Positions 55,047 to 63,025 of a stretch of 64,000 bases of DNA are shown here, piece after piece. Source of the stretch: Polaromonas sp. JS666 (GTDB lineage: Bacteria > Pseudomonadota > Gammaproteobacteria > Burkholderiales > Burkholderiaceae_C); the NCBI RefSeq assembly GCF_900103405.1, contig NZ_FNHX01000003.1, forward strand, positions 62,001-126,000, written 5' to 3'. The notes under the pieces are model-generated. The model did not search any database. It saw only the letters and a list, made by a program, of their open reading frames with translations, and was not told where the DNA came from. The translations under genes and the position numbers were made by a program. The stretch's first letter is position 1. Each line of letters opens with the position of its first letter.

Positions 55047-55068
55047 GAGGGGCGGTTCAAGGCCCCTC
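55047..55068 (+). other. Hairpin after the GT2-methyltransferase gene
   Basis: Arms GAGGGGC (55047-55053) and GCCCCTC (55062-55068) with an 8-nt loop, 7 bp after the stop codon. A T-run is absent, so intrinsic termination is doubtful; it may be an RNA-stability or regulatory hairpin before rmlA. Confidence 0.4.
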
Positions 55069-55162
55069 GAACCTCGCTAAACTGCGGTATCGCTTTAACC
55101 CGGAGCCCCTGCATGGCCGCAGGTGTTATCCAATGCCGACTGAACCATCCGGACCCATACCC

Positions 55163-56050
55163 ATGACTCAACGCAAAGGCATTATTCTTGCCGGTGGTTC
55201 GGGCACCCGCTTGCACCCTGCCACGCTGGCCATCAGCAAACAGCTGCTGCCGGTCTACGACAAGCCCATGGTGTACTACCCGCTGAGCACCTTGATGCTG
55301 GCGGGGATCCGTGAGGTGCTCATCATCAGCACGCCGCAGGACACACCACGTTTTGAGCAGCTCCTGGGTGACGGCTCGCAGTGGGGCATGAAGCTGCAAT
55401 ACGCGGTCCAGCCGAGCCCCGACGGGCTGGCGCAGGCCTTCATCATCGGCGAGAAGTTCCTGGCCGGCGCGCCTTCCGCGCTGGTGCTGGGCGACAACAT
55501 TTTCTACGGCCACGACCTGCATACCCTGTTGATGGACGCCGACGCGCAGCAGGAAGGTGCCACGGTCTTTGCCTACCATGTGCAAGATCCCGAGCGCTAC
55601 GGCGTCGTGGCTTTCGATACGGTCGGCAAGGCCAGCAGCATCGAGGAAAAACCCGCAGCGCCCCAAAGCAATTACGCCGTGACGGGGCTTTATTTCTACG
55701 ACCACCAGGTCGTGGAGATCGCCAAGTCCATCAAGCCGAGCGCGCGCGGCGAACTGGAAATCACGGCGGTCAACCAGGTGTACCTGGAGCGCGCCCAGCT
55801 GAAGGTGCAAATCCTTCAGCGCGGCTACGCCTGGCTGGACACCGGCACGCACGACAGCCTGCTGGACGCCGGCCAGTTCATCGCGACGCTGGAGCACCGG
55901 CAGGGCCTGAAAATCGCCTGCCCGGAAGAAATTGCCTGGCGCAACGGCTTCATCGATGATGTTCAGTTGGCGAGGCTGGCGGCGCCGCTTTCCAAGAATG
56001 GTTACGGCCAGTATTTGACGCGCCTGCTCAAGGAAGGAGGGCGGCGATGA
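55163..56050 (+). CDS. rmlA: Glucose-1-phosphate thymidylyltransferase
   Basis: A 295-residue nucleotidyltransferase making dTDP-glucose, the first step of dTDP-L-rhamnose synthesis. The signature [16 protein letters not shown], then [25 protein letters not shown], the [11 protein letters not shown] acidic loop and the [12 protein letters not shown] and [16 protein letters not shown] blocks are typical of RmlA. The start at 55163 is 122 bp after the preceding stop. It overlaps rmlC by 4 bp. The partner genes rmlB and rmlD are at 19932-21922. Confidence 0.96.
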   Translation: MTQRKGIILAGGSGTRLHPATLAISKQLLPVYDKPMVYYPLSTLMLAGIREVLIISTPQDTPRFEQLLGDGSQWGMKLQYAVQPSPDGLAQAFIIGEKFLAGAPSALVLGDNIFYGHDLHTLLMDADAQQEGATVFAYHVQDPERYGVVAFDTVGKASSIEEKPAAPQSNYAVTGLYFYDHQVVEIAKSIKPSARGELEITAVNQVYLERAQLKVQILQRGYAWLDTGTHDSLLDAGQFIATLEHRQGLKIACPEEIAWRNGFIDDVQLARLAAPLSKNGYGQYLTRLLKEGGRR

Positions 56051-56586
56051 AAGTCACCCCCACGGCCATCCCCGATGTCCTGGTCATCGAGCCCCAGGTT
56101 TTCGGAGATTCACGCGGCTTCTTCTTTGAAAGTTTCAACCAGCGCGCCTTCGATGCCGCGACCGGCACGGCGCACAGCTTCGTGCAGGACAACCACAGCC
56201 GATCGGCCAAGGGCGTGCTGCGCGGGCTGCATTACCAGCTGGGCCAGCCGCAAGGCAAGCTTGTCCGTGTCGCGCGGGGCGCGGTGTTTGACGTGGCCGT
56301 GGACATCCGCCCCGGTTCACCGACCTTCGGGCAATGGGCAGGCCTGGAACTGAGCGAATCCAACAACCTGCAGCTCTGGATACCGCCCGGCCTGGCGCAC
56401 GGCTTTCTGGTGCTCAGCGACAGCGCCGATTTTCTCTACAAGACCACGGACTACTACGCGCCCAAACAGGAGCGCTGCATTGCCTGGAACGACCCGACGC
56501 TGGCCATCCGCTGGCCGCTGGACGGAGCGCCCACGCTGTCGGCCAAGGACGGCGCCGGCCAGGCTTTCAAGGCCGCCGACTTGTAG
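56047..56586 (+). CDS. rmlC: dTDP-4-dehydrorhamnose 3,5-epimerase
   Basis: A 179-residue cupin epimerase. The N-terminal [45 protein letters not shown] with the catalytic His (about 61) and the [25 protein letters not shown] block with Tyr are all present. It converts dTDP-4-keto-6-deoxyglucose to dTDP-4-keto-L-rhamnose. ATGA overlaps with rmlA. It is followed by a convergent dehydratase gene with a 9-bp gap. Confidence 0.95.
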   Translation: MKVTPTAIPDVLVIEPQVFGDSRGFFFESFNQRAFDAATGTAHSFVQDNHSRSAKGVLRGLHYQLGQPQGKLVRVARGAVFDVAVDIRPGSPTFGQWAGLELSESNNLQLWIPPGLAHGFLVLSDSADFLYKTTDYYAPKQERCIAWNDPTLAIRWPLDGAPTLSAKDGAGQAFKAADL

Positions 56587-56604
56587 GCGCCTGCCCTAGG
56601 CGCC
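56586..56604. terminator. Hairpin between convergent rmlC and dehydratase genes
   Basis: GGCGCCT (56586-56592) and AGGCGCC (56598-56604), loop GCCCT; the stem overlaps both stop codons (rmlC TAG at 56584-56586, minus-strand TAG at 56596-56598). TAGGCGCC also occurs as a direct repeat. There is no T-run, so intrinsic termination is uncertain. Confidence 0.4.
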
Positions 56605-58548
56605 CGCCAGGCTGACAAGGTCGCTGTCCTGCTCGTCCGGCGTGAAGCCGCTCACGCGCTTGAGCAAAATGGCCCGCAAGGCCGCCGTGTCGTTCACGGC
56701 GACGGCCCGCTCGAGTTGTTCCAGGTCGGCCCGGAACTCCGCCCAGGGCGCGAAGTCTTCGTGTGCCTTCAGGATGCGCGGATGGACGGTCGGCGCCGGG
56801 TTGTCGCCGATCAGCAATTCCTCATACAGCTTTTCCCCGGGGCGCAGGCCCGTGACCTCGATGGCGATGTCGCCGTCCGGGCGGCTGTCGTCCCGCACGG
56901 TGAAGCCGGAGAGTTTGACCATGCGGCGGGCCAAGTCGATGATTTTGATGGGCTCGCCCATGTCCAGCACAAACACCTCCCCGCCTTCGGCCATGGCGCC
57001 GGCCTGCAGCACCAGCTGGGCGGCTTCGGGAATGGTCATGAAGTAGCGCGTGACATCGGCATGCGTCAGCGTGATGGGGCCGCCGCTTTCGATTTGGCGC
57101 CGGAACAGGGGCACGACGCTGCCGCTGCTGCCCAGCACGTTGCCGAAACGCACCATGGAAAAACAGGTGCGGTTGCCGGCCGGGCGGCCCTCCTCGAAGG
57201 CGACGGCTGGCATGGCCGAGAGGGCCTGCAGCACCATTTCGGCCAGGCGCTTGCTGGCACCCATGACGTTGGTGGGGCGCACGGCCTTGTCGGTGGATAC
57301 CAGCACGAACTGGCTGACGCCGGTTTCGACGGCCGAGCGCGCCGTGCTGAGCGTGCCGAGCACGTTGTTCGCGATGCCTTCGGCCGGGTTGTGTTCCACC
57401 AGGGGCACGTGCTTGTAGGCCGCGGCGTGGAACACCGAATGGGGCCGGTAGGCGCGAAAAATCTCGAGCATGCGCGTGTAGTCCCGCACATTGGCCAGCA
57501 GGGGAACCAGTTCCACATGGACGCCGGAACGCTCGGCCAGGCGCAGGCACTGCTGCTGCAGTTCCTGCTGCAGGGTGTAGAGGCCGAATTCGCTGTGCTC
57601 GATGAGGACCAGGCGCGCCGGGTGCTCCTGCAATATCTGGCGGCAGAGCTCGCTGCCTATGCTGCCGGCGGCGCCGGTGACCAGCACCACCTTGCCGCTC
57701 AGGCTGCGGGCCAGCAATGCGCGGTCGGGCGGAACCGCATCGCGGCCGAGCAGGTCTTCCACCTCGAGGTCCTTGATGTCGGCCAGGGCCACGCGGCCAT
57801 GGGCCAGGTCGGTAAGGCCGGGCAGGGAGCGCACATGGACCGGCAGGGGCTGCAGCCCGTTGATGATTTCATTGCGGCGGGACCTGCTGACCGACGGCAA
57901 TGCCAGCAACAGGTCGGTGATGCCGTATTTCCCGACCAGGGCGGGAAGCTCGGCCGGCGCGTAGACCGGTACGCGGTTGATGGTCAGGCCCTGCAGTGTC
58001 GGGCTGTCGTCGACGAAGCCGAACAGCTTGAACTCGTGCGAGGTGGCGATCGCATTGGCGATCTGCACGCCTGCGGAGCCCGCGCCGTAAATCAGCAGGT
58101 GGCTGACCGGCAGGCTGTGGCGCTGGACGGCTGAAAGGCCGCTCAGCCACTGGCGCGCGACGGCACGGCTTGCGCCAATCAGCAGCATCAGTATCAGCGG
58201 CTGCAGCAATCCGATGGAGCGGGGCACGTCGGGCCAGGCCGCCAGCATCAGGACGCCGAAGAACAGCACGCAGTACAGCGACACAGCCACGGCCAGCGCC
58301 CGCATGGCCGCCATGCCGCTGTGCCGGAACACGGCGTGGTAAAGCCCGTTGCGCCAGAAGATGGGCGCGGCCAGCACCGGCGCCAGCAGGTAGGGCCACC
58401 ACTGGTGCAGGCTGTAGGGCCAGTGAAGGGTATCGAGCCGCAGCGAATAGGCGGCCCACACGGCGGCGACGCCCATCACGGCGTCGGCAAGCAGCGCCAC
58501 CACTTGCTTGACGGCGCGTGGCTGGCTCAGCAGTTTGTTTTTGATCAT
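56596..58548 (-). CDS. WbpM/CapD-type membrane nucleotide-sugar 4,6-dehydratase
   Basis: A 650-residue inner-membrane protein. Four hydrophobic helices occupy about residues 10-130, then a degenerate Rossmann domain (YGAGSAGVQIANAI near 155), then the catalytic SDR domain: VTGAAGSIGSELC near 295, FHAAAYKHVPLVE, STDKAVRPTNVMGASK with the Ser-Met-Lys triad (Met replacing Tyr, as described for WbpM), and RFGNVLGSSGSVVPLF. WbpM makes UDP-4-keto-6-deoxy-GlcNAc for D-QuiNAc and D-FucNAc synthesis. The start at 58548 begins MIKNKLLSQ. It lies 34 bp downstream of the initiating transferase. Confidence 0.9.
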   Translation of the reverse strand: MIKNKLLSQPRAVKQVVALLADAVMGVAAVWAAYSLRLDTLHWPYSLHQWWPYLLAPVLAAPIFWRNGLYHAVFRHSGMAAMRALAVAVSLYCVLFFGVLMLAAWPDVPRSIGLLQPLILMLLIGASRAVARQWLSGLSAVQRHSLPVSHLLIYGAGSAGVQIANAIATSHEFKLFGFVDDSPTLQGLTINRVPVYAPAELPALVGKYGITDLLLALPSVSRSRRNEIINGLQPLPVHVRSLPGLTDLAHGRVALADIKDLEVEDLLGRDAVPPDRALLARSLSGKVVLVTGAAGSIGSELCRQILQEHPARLVLIEHSEFGLYTLQQELQQQCLRLAERSGVHVELVPLLANVRDYTRMLEIFRAYRPHSVFHAAAYKHVPLVEHNPAEGIANNVLGTLSTARSAVETGVSQFVLVSTDKAVRPTNVMGASKRLAEMVLQALSAMPAVAFEEGRPAGNRTCFSMVRFGNVLGSSGSVVPLFRRQIESGGPITLTHADVTRYFMTIPEAAQLVLQAGAMAEGGEVFVLDMGEPIKIIDLARRMVKLSGFTVRDDSRPDGDIAIEVTGLRPGEKLYEELLIGDNPAPTVHPRILKAHEDFAPWAEFRADLEQLERAVAVNDTAALRAILLKRVSGFTPDEQDSDLVSLAGA

Positions 58549-58582
58549 GGCCTGTATACAGAAAGTCGGTTGGCGGCGCGCC

Positions 58583-59173
58583 TCAGTGGGACACGCCGTC
58601 ACGGCGCAATACCTTGATGGCGGTCAGCCACAGGATGTGCAGGTCGAATCCCAGCGAGCGGCGGCGCAGGTACTCCGCGTCCAGCGCCACTTTGTCCGGT
58701 ATCGGCAGTTCGTCGCGGCCGTTGACCTGCGCCCAGCCGGTAAGCCCCGGAACCAATGCGTCCACGCCGTGCGCCGTGCGCAGGGCGATCAGGTCGGCCT
58801 GGTTGAACAGGGCCGGCCTCGGGCCGACAAAACTCATGTCGCCGGTGAGGATGCTCCACAGCTGCGGCAGTTCGTCCAGGCTGCTTTTGCGCAGGAAGGC
58901 GCCGATGGGCGTCAGGTGCGCCTGGGGGTTGCTCAGTAAATGCGTCGCGACGGCCGGCGTGCCCACGCGCATGCTGCGGAACTTGGGCATCCTGAAAATC
59001 TGGTTGCGGCGGCCCACGCGGTCCGACCAGTACAGGGCGGGTCCGGGCGAGGTCAGGCGGACCAGCGCGGCCACGACCAGGATGGGAAGTGCCAGCACGC
59101 CGGCCAGAAGCACGGCCAGCACCAGATCAAATGCCCGCTTCAAAGGCCCCCCGTACCCTAATGTTGCGCCCAT
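58583..59173 (-). CDS. Initiating phosphoglycosyltransferase (bacterial sugar transferase)
   Basis: A 196-residue PglC/WbaP-type transferase, the short form. One N-terminal hydrophobic helix (LVLAVLLAGVLALPILVVAAL) is followed by KFRSMRVG, RKSSLDELPQLWSILTGDMSFVGPRP and GLTGWAQVNGRDEL, the catalytic Asp-Glu motif (LDELP) and Arg-binding blocks. It moves a sugar 1-phosphate from UDP-sugar to undecaprenyl phosphate, starting glycan assembly on the inner membrane. Next to a WbpM-type gene it may use UDP-D-QuiNAc or UDP-D-FucNAc-type sugars, as PglC-like enzymes do (inference). Confidence 0.93.
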   Translation of the reverse strand: MGATLGYGGPLKRAFDLVLAVLLAGVLALPILVVAALVRLTSPGPALYWSDRVGRRNQIFRMPKFRSMRVGTPAVATHLLSNPQAHLTPIGAFLRKSSLDELPQLWSILTGDMSFVGPRPALFNQADLIALRTAHGVDALVPGLTGWAQVNGRDELPIPDKVALDAEYLRRRSLGFDLHILWLTAIKVLRRDGVSH

Positions 59174-59502
59174 GGGCGATCCTCTTTTCTCGATGCTCCG
59201 CGCGGGCCGGCCCGCCTTGCCGGCGGGGGGCCAGGAAATGATGGTGTGGTGTTTCCCGGGCGGGCCTATGGCTGGTTGATGTTGTTTTCACAAGGTTTCG
59301 CGCCCGGTTGCATAGAATAACGCGTCATCGGCGGACAAAGCAGGATTGCGTCAGGCCTGATTCTATGCTGCCGGCCTGACGCGCCAAGGCTTTGCGGCCC
59401 GAACGCACGGGCAGGCCGCCAGGGCCTTGTGCCCCCGTCCCCCAGGGATGGAATGCCCGTGCCGCCGCGGCCGTTATCGTTACGGAGGCTGTGCAAGCTG
59501 CC
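59174..59502. other. 329-bp intergenic region with interleaved inverted repeats
   Basis: No gene is seen between the divergent initiating transferase and the epimerase. Three perfect inverted repeats occur: A GCATAGAAT/ATTCTATGC (59310-59318, 59360-59368), B GCGTCAGGCC/GGCCTGACGC (59348-59357, 59373-59382) and C GCACGGGCA/TGCCCGTGC (59405-59413, 59454-59462). A and B interleave (A-B-A'-B'), so both stems could form only as a pseudoknot, or they compete. Stem C ends 41 bases before the ATG at 59503. A structured leader RNA or overlapping regulator sites are both possible. I see no clear match to a known riboswitch class. Confidence 0.6.
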
Positions 59503-60480
59503 ATGGCTTTGAAGACCATTGTTATTGCCGGAGCTTCGGGTTTCGTCGGGGCTCACCTGGTGGACGCCTTGCTGCGCGCGGGCGGGTACCGGGTCAAGGT
59601 GCTTTCCCGCTCCCTGAGTACCAAGGCCACGCGGGCCCCGTGGCCGGCCGGCGTGGATATCGTGCGGGGCGACCTTCGCGACCCTTCCTCGCTCCAGGGG
59701 GTTTTCGAGCCCGGTTGCACGGTCATCAACCTGGTGTACCTGCGGGATGCGGGCGAAGCTGAAAACCTGGCCATCATGGGCCACTTGCTGGCGGCCTGCC
59801 GGGCGGCCGGGGTCTCACGGATCATCCATTGCAGCACCGCCGATGTCGCGGGGCGCACGCCGCATCGGCGCGTCACCGAGTCCAGCCCCTGCTATCCCAG
59901 GACACCCTATGCGGCGGCCAAGCTGAAGATGGAGGACGCCGTCCTGGCGTATGGCCAGGAGGGCTGCGACGTGGCCGTCCTGCGGCCCACGGCGGTGTTT
60001 GGTTCCGGCGGGCAGAACCTGAAGAAACTGGCGCAGGATACCCTTGGCGGCAGCCGCTGGCGAAATGCCGCCAGGGCCTGCGTTTTTGGGCGCAGGCGCA
60101 TGAACCTGGTGTACATCGATAATGTCGTCGCGGCGATTGTTTTTCTGGCCGATCCCGACCGTGCGTTGGGCAAGGAAATTTTTATTGTTTCTGATGACGA
60201 CGTCCCCTCCAATGAATTCTCCAGCGTCGAATTCGCCATGATGCGGGGTTTGGGAATCCAGGCTTCGCCGCGGCCGCGGATTTTCCTGCCGCCTTGGGCG
60301 CTGTCGCTGATGCTTCGCATCCTGGGGAAAGACAACGTCGACCCCCTGCGCACCTACGAGTCCGGCAAACTGCGCTCATGGGGCTTTGAGCCGCCTGTGC
60401 CATTCGAGGACGGCCTGGCCCGCTACGCGGCCTGGTACCGCTCCGAGTGCCGGGGCGAGCCGGGAAAGGCCGGCCTTTAG
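59503..60480 (+). CDS. NAD-dependent epimerase/reductase (WbpV/WbpK-like SDR)
   Basis: A 325-residue extended SDR. VIAGASGFVGAHLVDALLRAG is the nucleotide site; HCSTADVAGRTPHR and YAAAKLKMED (YxxxK) are present. WbpV and WbpK-type 4-reductases for UDP-QuiNAc or UDP-FucNAc synthesis have this size and sit with WbpM and the initiating transferase, so this is probably the 4-reductase that completes UDP-D-QuiNAc or UDP-D-FucNAc (inference from context). GGAGG lies 15 bases before ATG 59503; an in-frame GTG at 59491 is possible. Its stop shares a base with the next start (TAG/GTG). Confidence 0.75.
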   Translation: MALKTIVIAGASGFVGAHLVDALLRAGGYRVKVLSRSLSTKATRAPWPAGVDIVRGDLRDPSSLQGVFEPGCTVINLVYLRDAGEAENLAIMGHLLAACRAAGVSRIIHCSTADVAGRTPHRRVTESSPCYPRTPYAAAKLKMEDAVLAYGQEGCDVAVLRPTAVFGSGGQNLKKLAQDTLGGSRWRNAARACVFGRRRMNLVYIDNVVAAIVFLADPDRALGKEIFIVSDDDVPSNEFSSVEFAMMRGLGIQASPRPRIFLPPWALSLMLRILGKDNVDPLRTYESGKLRSWGFEPPVPFEDGLARYAAWYRSECRGEPGKAGL

Positions 60481-61625
60481 TGCGCGTACTCAATGTGAGT
60501 TCTTCCCTGGGCCTGCTCAACGGCGGGGGAACGGCCGAAAGAACTTTTCAGATGAGCCGCTTCCTGGCGCGGCGCGAGGTGGCCTGCACGGTGCTCACGC
60601 TCGGTGCCGGGCTGGACGCGGCACGTATCGCCGCGCTGGCACCGGCGGCCGTGGTGGCGCTGGACTCGTGGTGGGATCGATTTTTCGTGCCCCGCGTGGG
60701 CTGGCGCACCCTGCGCAAACTCGTGGATGAGGCCGACATGATTCACCTGATCGGCCACTGGGGAGTGCTCAACGCCATGGTGTACTTTGCGGCGCGCGCC
60801 GCGGGCAAGCCTTATGTCGTGTGTCCTGCCGGGGCCTTGCCTTTGTTCGGCCGCTCCGCCTGGCTCAAGCGGCTCTACAACCTGCTGGCCGGAAAGGCCA
60901 TGATCCGCAACGCCGCCGGCTGGATCGCCGTTACGCCGGGCGAATTCGCGCATTTCGAAAGTTACGGCGTGCCGGCTTCCCGCGTGATGGTGATACCGAA
61001 CGGGGTGTCGCAAGAAGACTTCCCGCCGGGCGATCGGGCGGCCTTCCTGCGGTCCCAGGGCCTGGCGGACGCGCCTTTCATCCTGTTCATGGGGCGCCTG
61101 AACCCGATCAAGGGCCCCGACCTTTTGCTCGAAGCCTTTGCGCGGGTTTGCGACAAGCTGCCGGTGCACCAGCTGGTGTTTGCCGGGCCCGACGGCGGGA
61201 TGCTGCAGGCCCTGGGCGCCAGGGCCGGGCAGCCCGGGCTTGCGGGCCGCGTGCATTTCCTGGGCCACGTGGACGGCGCGGCCAAGGCCGGCGCCTACCG
61301 CTTCGCGCAATTGCTGGTCGTGCCTTCGCGCCAGGAGGCCATGTCCATTGTGGCGCTGGAGGCGGGTATCTGCGGCACGCCGGTGTTGCTGACGGACCAA
61401 TGCGGCTTCGATGAAATCGCTGGGATAGACCGCCGGCTGATCGTTACGGCCAGCAGCGAAGGCCTCGCCGCGGGACTGCTCGCGCTGCTGGAAGATGCCG
61501 CCGCGCTCCGGGAAACGGGGCAGCGCATCCAGGCCTTTGTGCAGGCCCGCTATGCCTGGCCCATCATCGTCAACCGTTACCTGGACCTGTACCGCCGGAT
61601 TCTCGGCGGCGGGCCGAGCGCATGA
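60480..61625 (+). CDS. GT4 family glycosyltransferase
   Basis: A 381-residue GT-B retaining enzyme starting at GTG 60480. Motifs: RVLNVSSSLGLLNGGGTAERTFQMSR, IHLIGHWGVLNAMVYF, VTPGEFAHFESYGVPASRVMVIPNGV, FMGRLNPIKGPDLLLEAFARV, and PSRQEAMSIVALEAGICGTPVLLTD with the Glu pair. It overlaps the SDR gene stop by one base and the next glycosyltransferase by 4 bp (ATGA), so the three are translationally coupled. Donor and acceptor are not known. Confidence 0.88.
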   Translation: MRVLNVSSSLGLLNGGGTAERTFQMSRFLARREVACTVLTLGAGLDAARIAALAPAAVVALDSWWDRFFVPRVGWRTLRKLVDEADMIHLIGHWGVLNAMVYFAARAAGKPYVVCPAGALPLFGRSAWLKRLYNLLAGKAMIRNAAGWIAVTPGEFAHFESYGVPASRVMVIPNGVSQEDFPPGDRAAFLRSQGLADAPFILFMGRLNPIKGPDLLLEAFARVCDKLPVHQLVFAGPDGGMLQALGARAGQPGLAGRVHFLGHVDGAAKAGAYRFAQLLVVPSRQEAMSIVALEAGICGTPVLLTDQCGFDEIAGIDRRLIVTASSEGLAAGLLALLEDAAALRETGQRIQAFVQARYAWPIIVNRYLDLYRRILGGGPSA

Positions 61626-62863
61626 AGCTGCTGGTCGTCTCGCAGTATTTCTGGCCCGAGGATTTCATCGTCAACGACCTGGTGCGCAAACTCGTGGCGC
61701 AGGGGCATGAGGTGGTGGTGGCCACCGGCAAGCCCAATTACCCTGACGGCAAGGTATTCGCGGGTTACCGCGCCGGGGGCGTGCAGCGTGAACGCTACCT
61801 CGACCAGGTCGATGTGGTCCGTGTGCCGATCTGGCCCAGGGGCAAAGGCGGCGGGTTCAACCTGGCGATGAATTACCTGTCCTTCGTGGTCTTCGGCCTC
61901 TTATGCTTTCCCTGGCTGCTGCGTTCGCGCTCCTTCGACGCCATCGTGGTATTCGCTCCCTCGCCCATCATCCAGGCCATCCCCGCCATCCTGCTCAAAT
62001 GGCTGAAGCGGGCGCACCTGGCCGTGTGGGTGCAGGACATGTGGCCTGAAAGCCTGGAAGCCACCGGTTTTGTCCGCAACCGCGCCGTGCTGAACGGGGT
62101 GGGCGTTCTGGTTCGCTGGATCTACGCCATGAGCGATACCTTGTTGCTGCAGTCAAGGGCTTTCGACGAGCCGATCGCCCAGTACGCCGGCCGCGGCAAG
62201 CTGGTCTATTTCCCCAATGCCCTTGACCCGGATTCGACGGCGGTCTCCGTCTCCGCGCAGGGGCTGGCGCCTGAGTTGCTGGACGCGCTGGGGCAGGGCT
62301 TCAGCATTGTTTTTGCCGGCAATATCGGCAAGGCCCAGGCGATCGAGACGCTGGTCGAGGCGGCCGCCCTGCTGCGGGGCGAAACCGGCATACGCCTGGT
62401 GCTGGTCGGAAGCGGCAGCATGCTGGACTGGGCGCGCGAGCAAAAAGCGCAGAGGAAGCTGGACAATCTCATGTTGCCGGGCCGTTTCCCGGCGGCCCTG
62501 ATGCCGCGGCTGTTCGACAGGGCTTCGGCCTTGCTGGTATCCCTGAAAAGCGGGGGAGCGCTCGCTTACACTGTGCCCAGCAAGGTGCAGGCCTATCTGG
62601 CGGCCGGCCGGCCCATCATCGCGGCGCTGCATGGCGAAGGCGCGAAGGTCGTGGGCGAGTCCGGCGCCGGCATGGTGTGCGAGCCCGAAAATGCCCAGGC
62701 GCTGGCGGCCTGTATCCGCGGCCTTACGGCCTTGGCGGCAACGGAAAGAGCGGCAATGGGCCACAACGGGCAACGTTATTTCAGTGAGCATTTTGATATG
62801 AACCGCCAGGCGGCGCGGCTTGTGGAGATCCTGCAGGCGCGCCGCGCCGGCATGAAGGCATGA
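61622..62863 (+). CDS. GT4 glycosyltransferase, WbuB-like
   Basis: A 413-residue GT-B enzyme. The start LLVVSQYFWPEDFIVNDLVRKLVAQGH and the WVQDMWPESLEATGFVRNR block are characteristic of WbuB/WbpH-like transferases that add an amino-deoxyhexose such as L-FucNAc. The C-terminal domain has FAGNIGKAQAIETLVEAAALL and TVPSKVQAYLAAGRPIIAAL. This fits the UDP-2-acetamido-2,6-dideoxy-L-hexose pathway encoded at 49367-52399 (inference). A hydrophobic stretch near 80-100 suggests membrane association. A 162-bp gap with a small palindrome follows. Confidence 0.85.
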   Translation: MKLLVVSQYFWPEDFIVNDLVRKLVAQGHEVVVATGKPNYPDGKVFAGYRAGGVQRERYLDQVDVVRVPIWPRGKGGGFNLAMNYLSFVVFGLLCFPWLLRSRSFDAIVVFAPSPIIQAIPAILLKWLKRAHLAVWVQDMWPESLEATGFVRNRAVLNGVGVLVRWIYAMSDTLLLQSRAFDEPIAQYAGRGKLVYFPNALDPDSTAVSVSAQGLAPELLDALGQGFSIVFAGNIGKAQAIETLVEAAALLRGETGIRLVLVGSGSMLDWAREQKAQRKLDNLMLPGRFPAALMPRLFDRASALLVSLKSGGALAYTVPSKVQAYLAAGRPIIAALHGEGAKVVGESGAGMVCEPENAQALAACIRGLTALAATERAAMGHNGQRYFSEHFDMNRQAARLVEILQARRAGMKA

Positions 62864-62986
62864 TGAAGAATGTGGCGACCAGTATTTCAGGAGGCGGCGG
62901 GGCCGCTTGCACCGGCGGCATCCGCCACCCCGTAAGCGGGATCGTTTCGCGCACATAAGGACGCATACCCCGGGCTTGCCGGAGCG

Positions 62987-63001
62987 CGCCGCGACGCGGC
63001 G
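62987..63001. other. 15-bp palindrome upstream of the polymerase-like gene
   Basis: CGCCGCG A CGCGGCG, 25 bp before the start at 63026, in an otherwise unremarkable 162-bp gap (62864-63025). It may influence translation by hairpin formation; G/C-rich chance occurrence is also plausible. Confidence 0.35.
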
Positions 63002-63025
63002 AAACCGGCTCGCCGGGCTGCAGAC

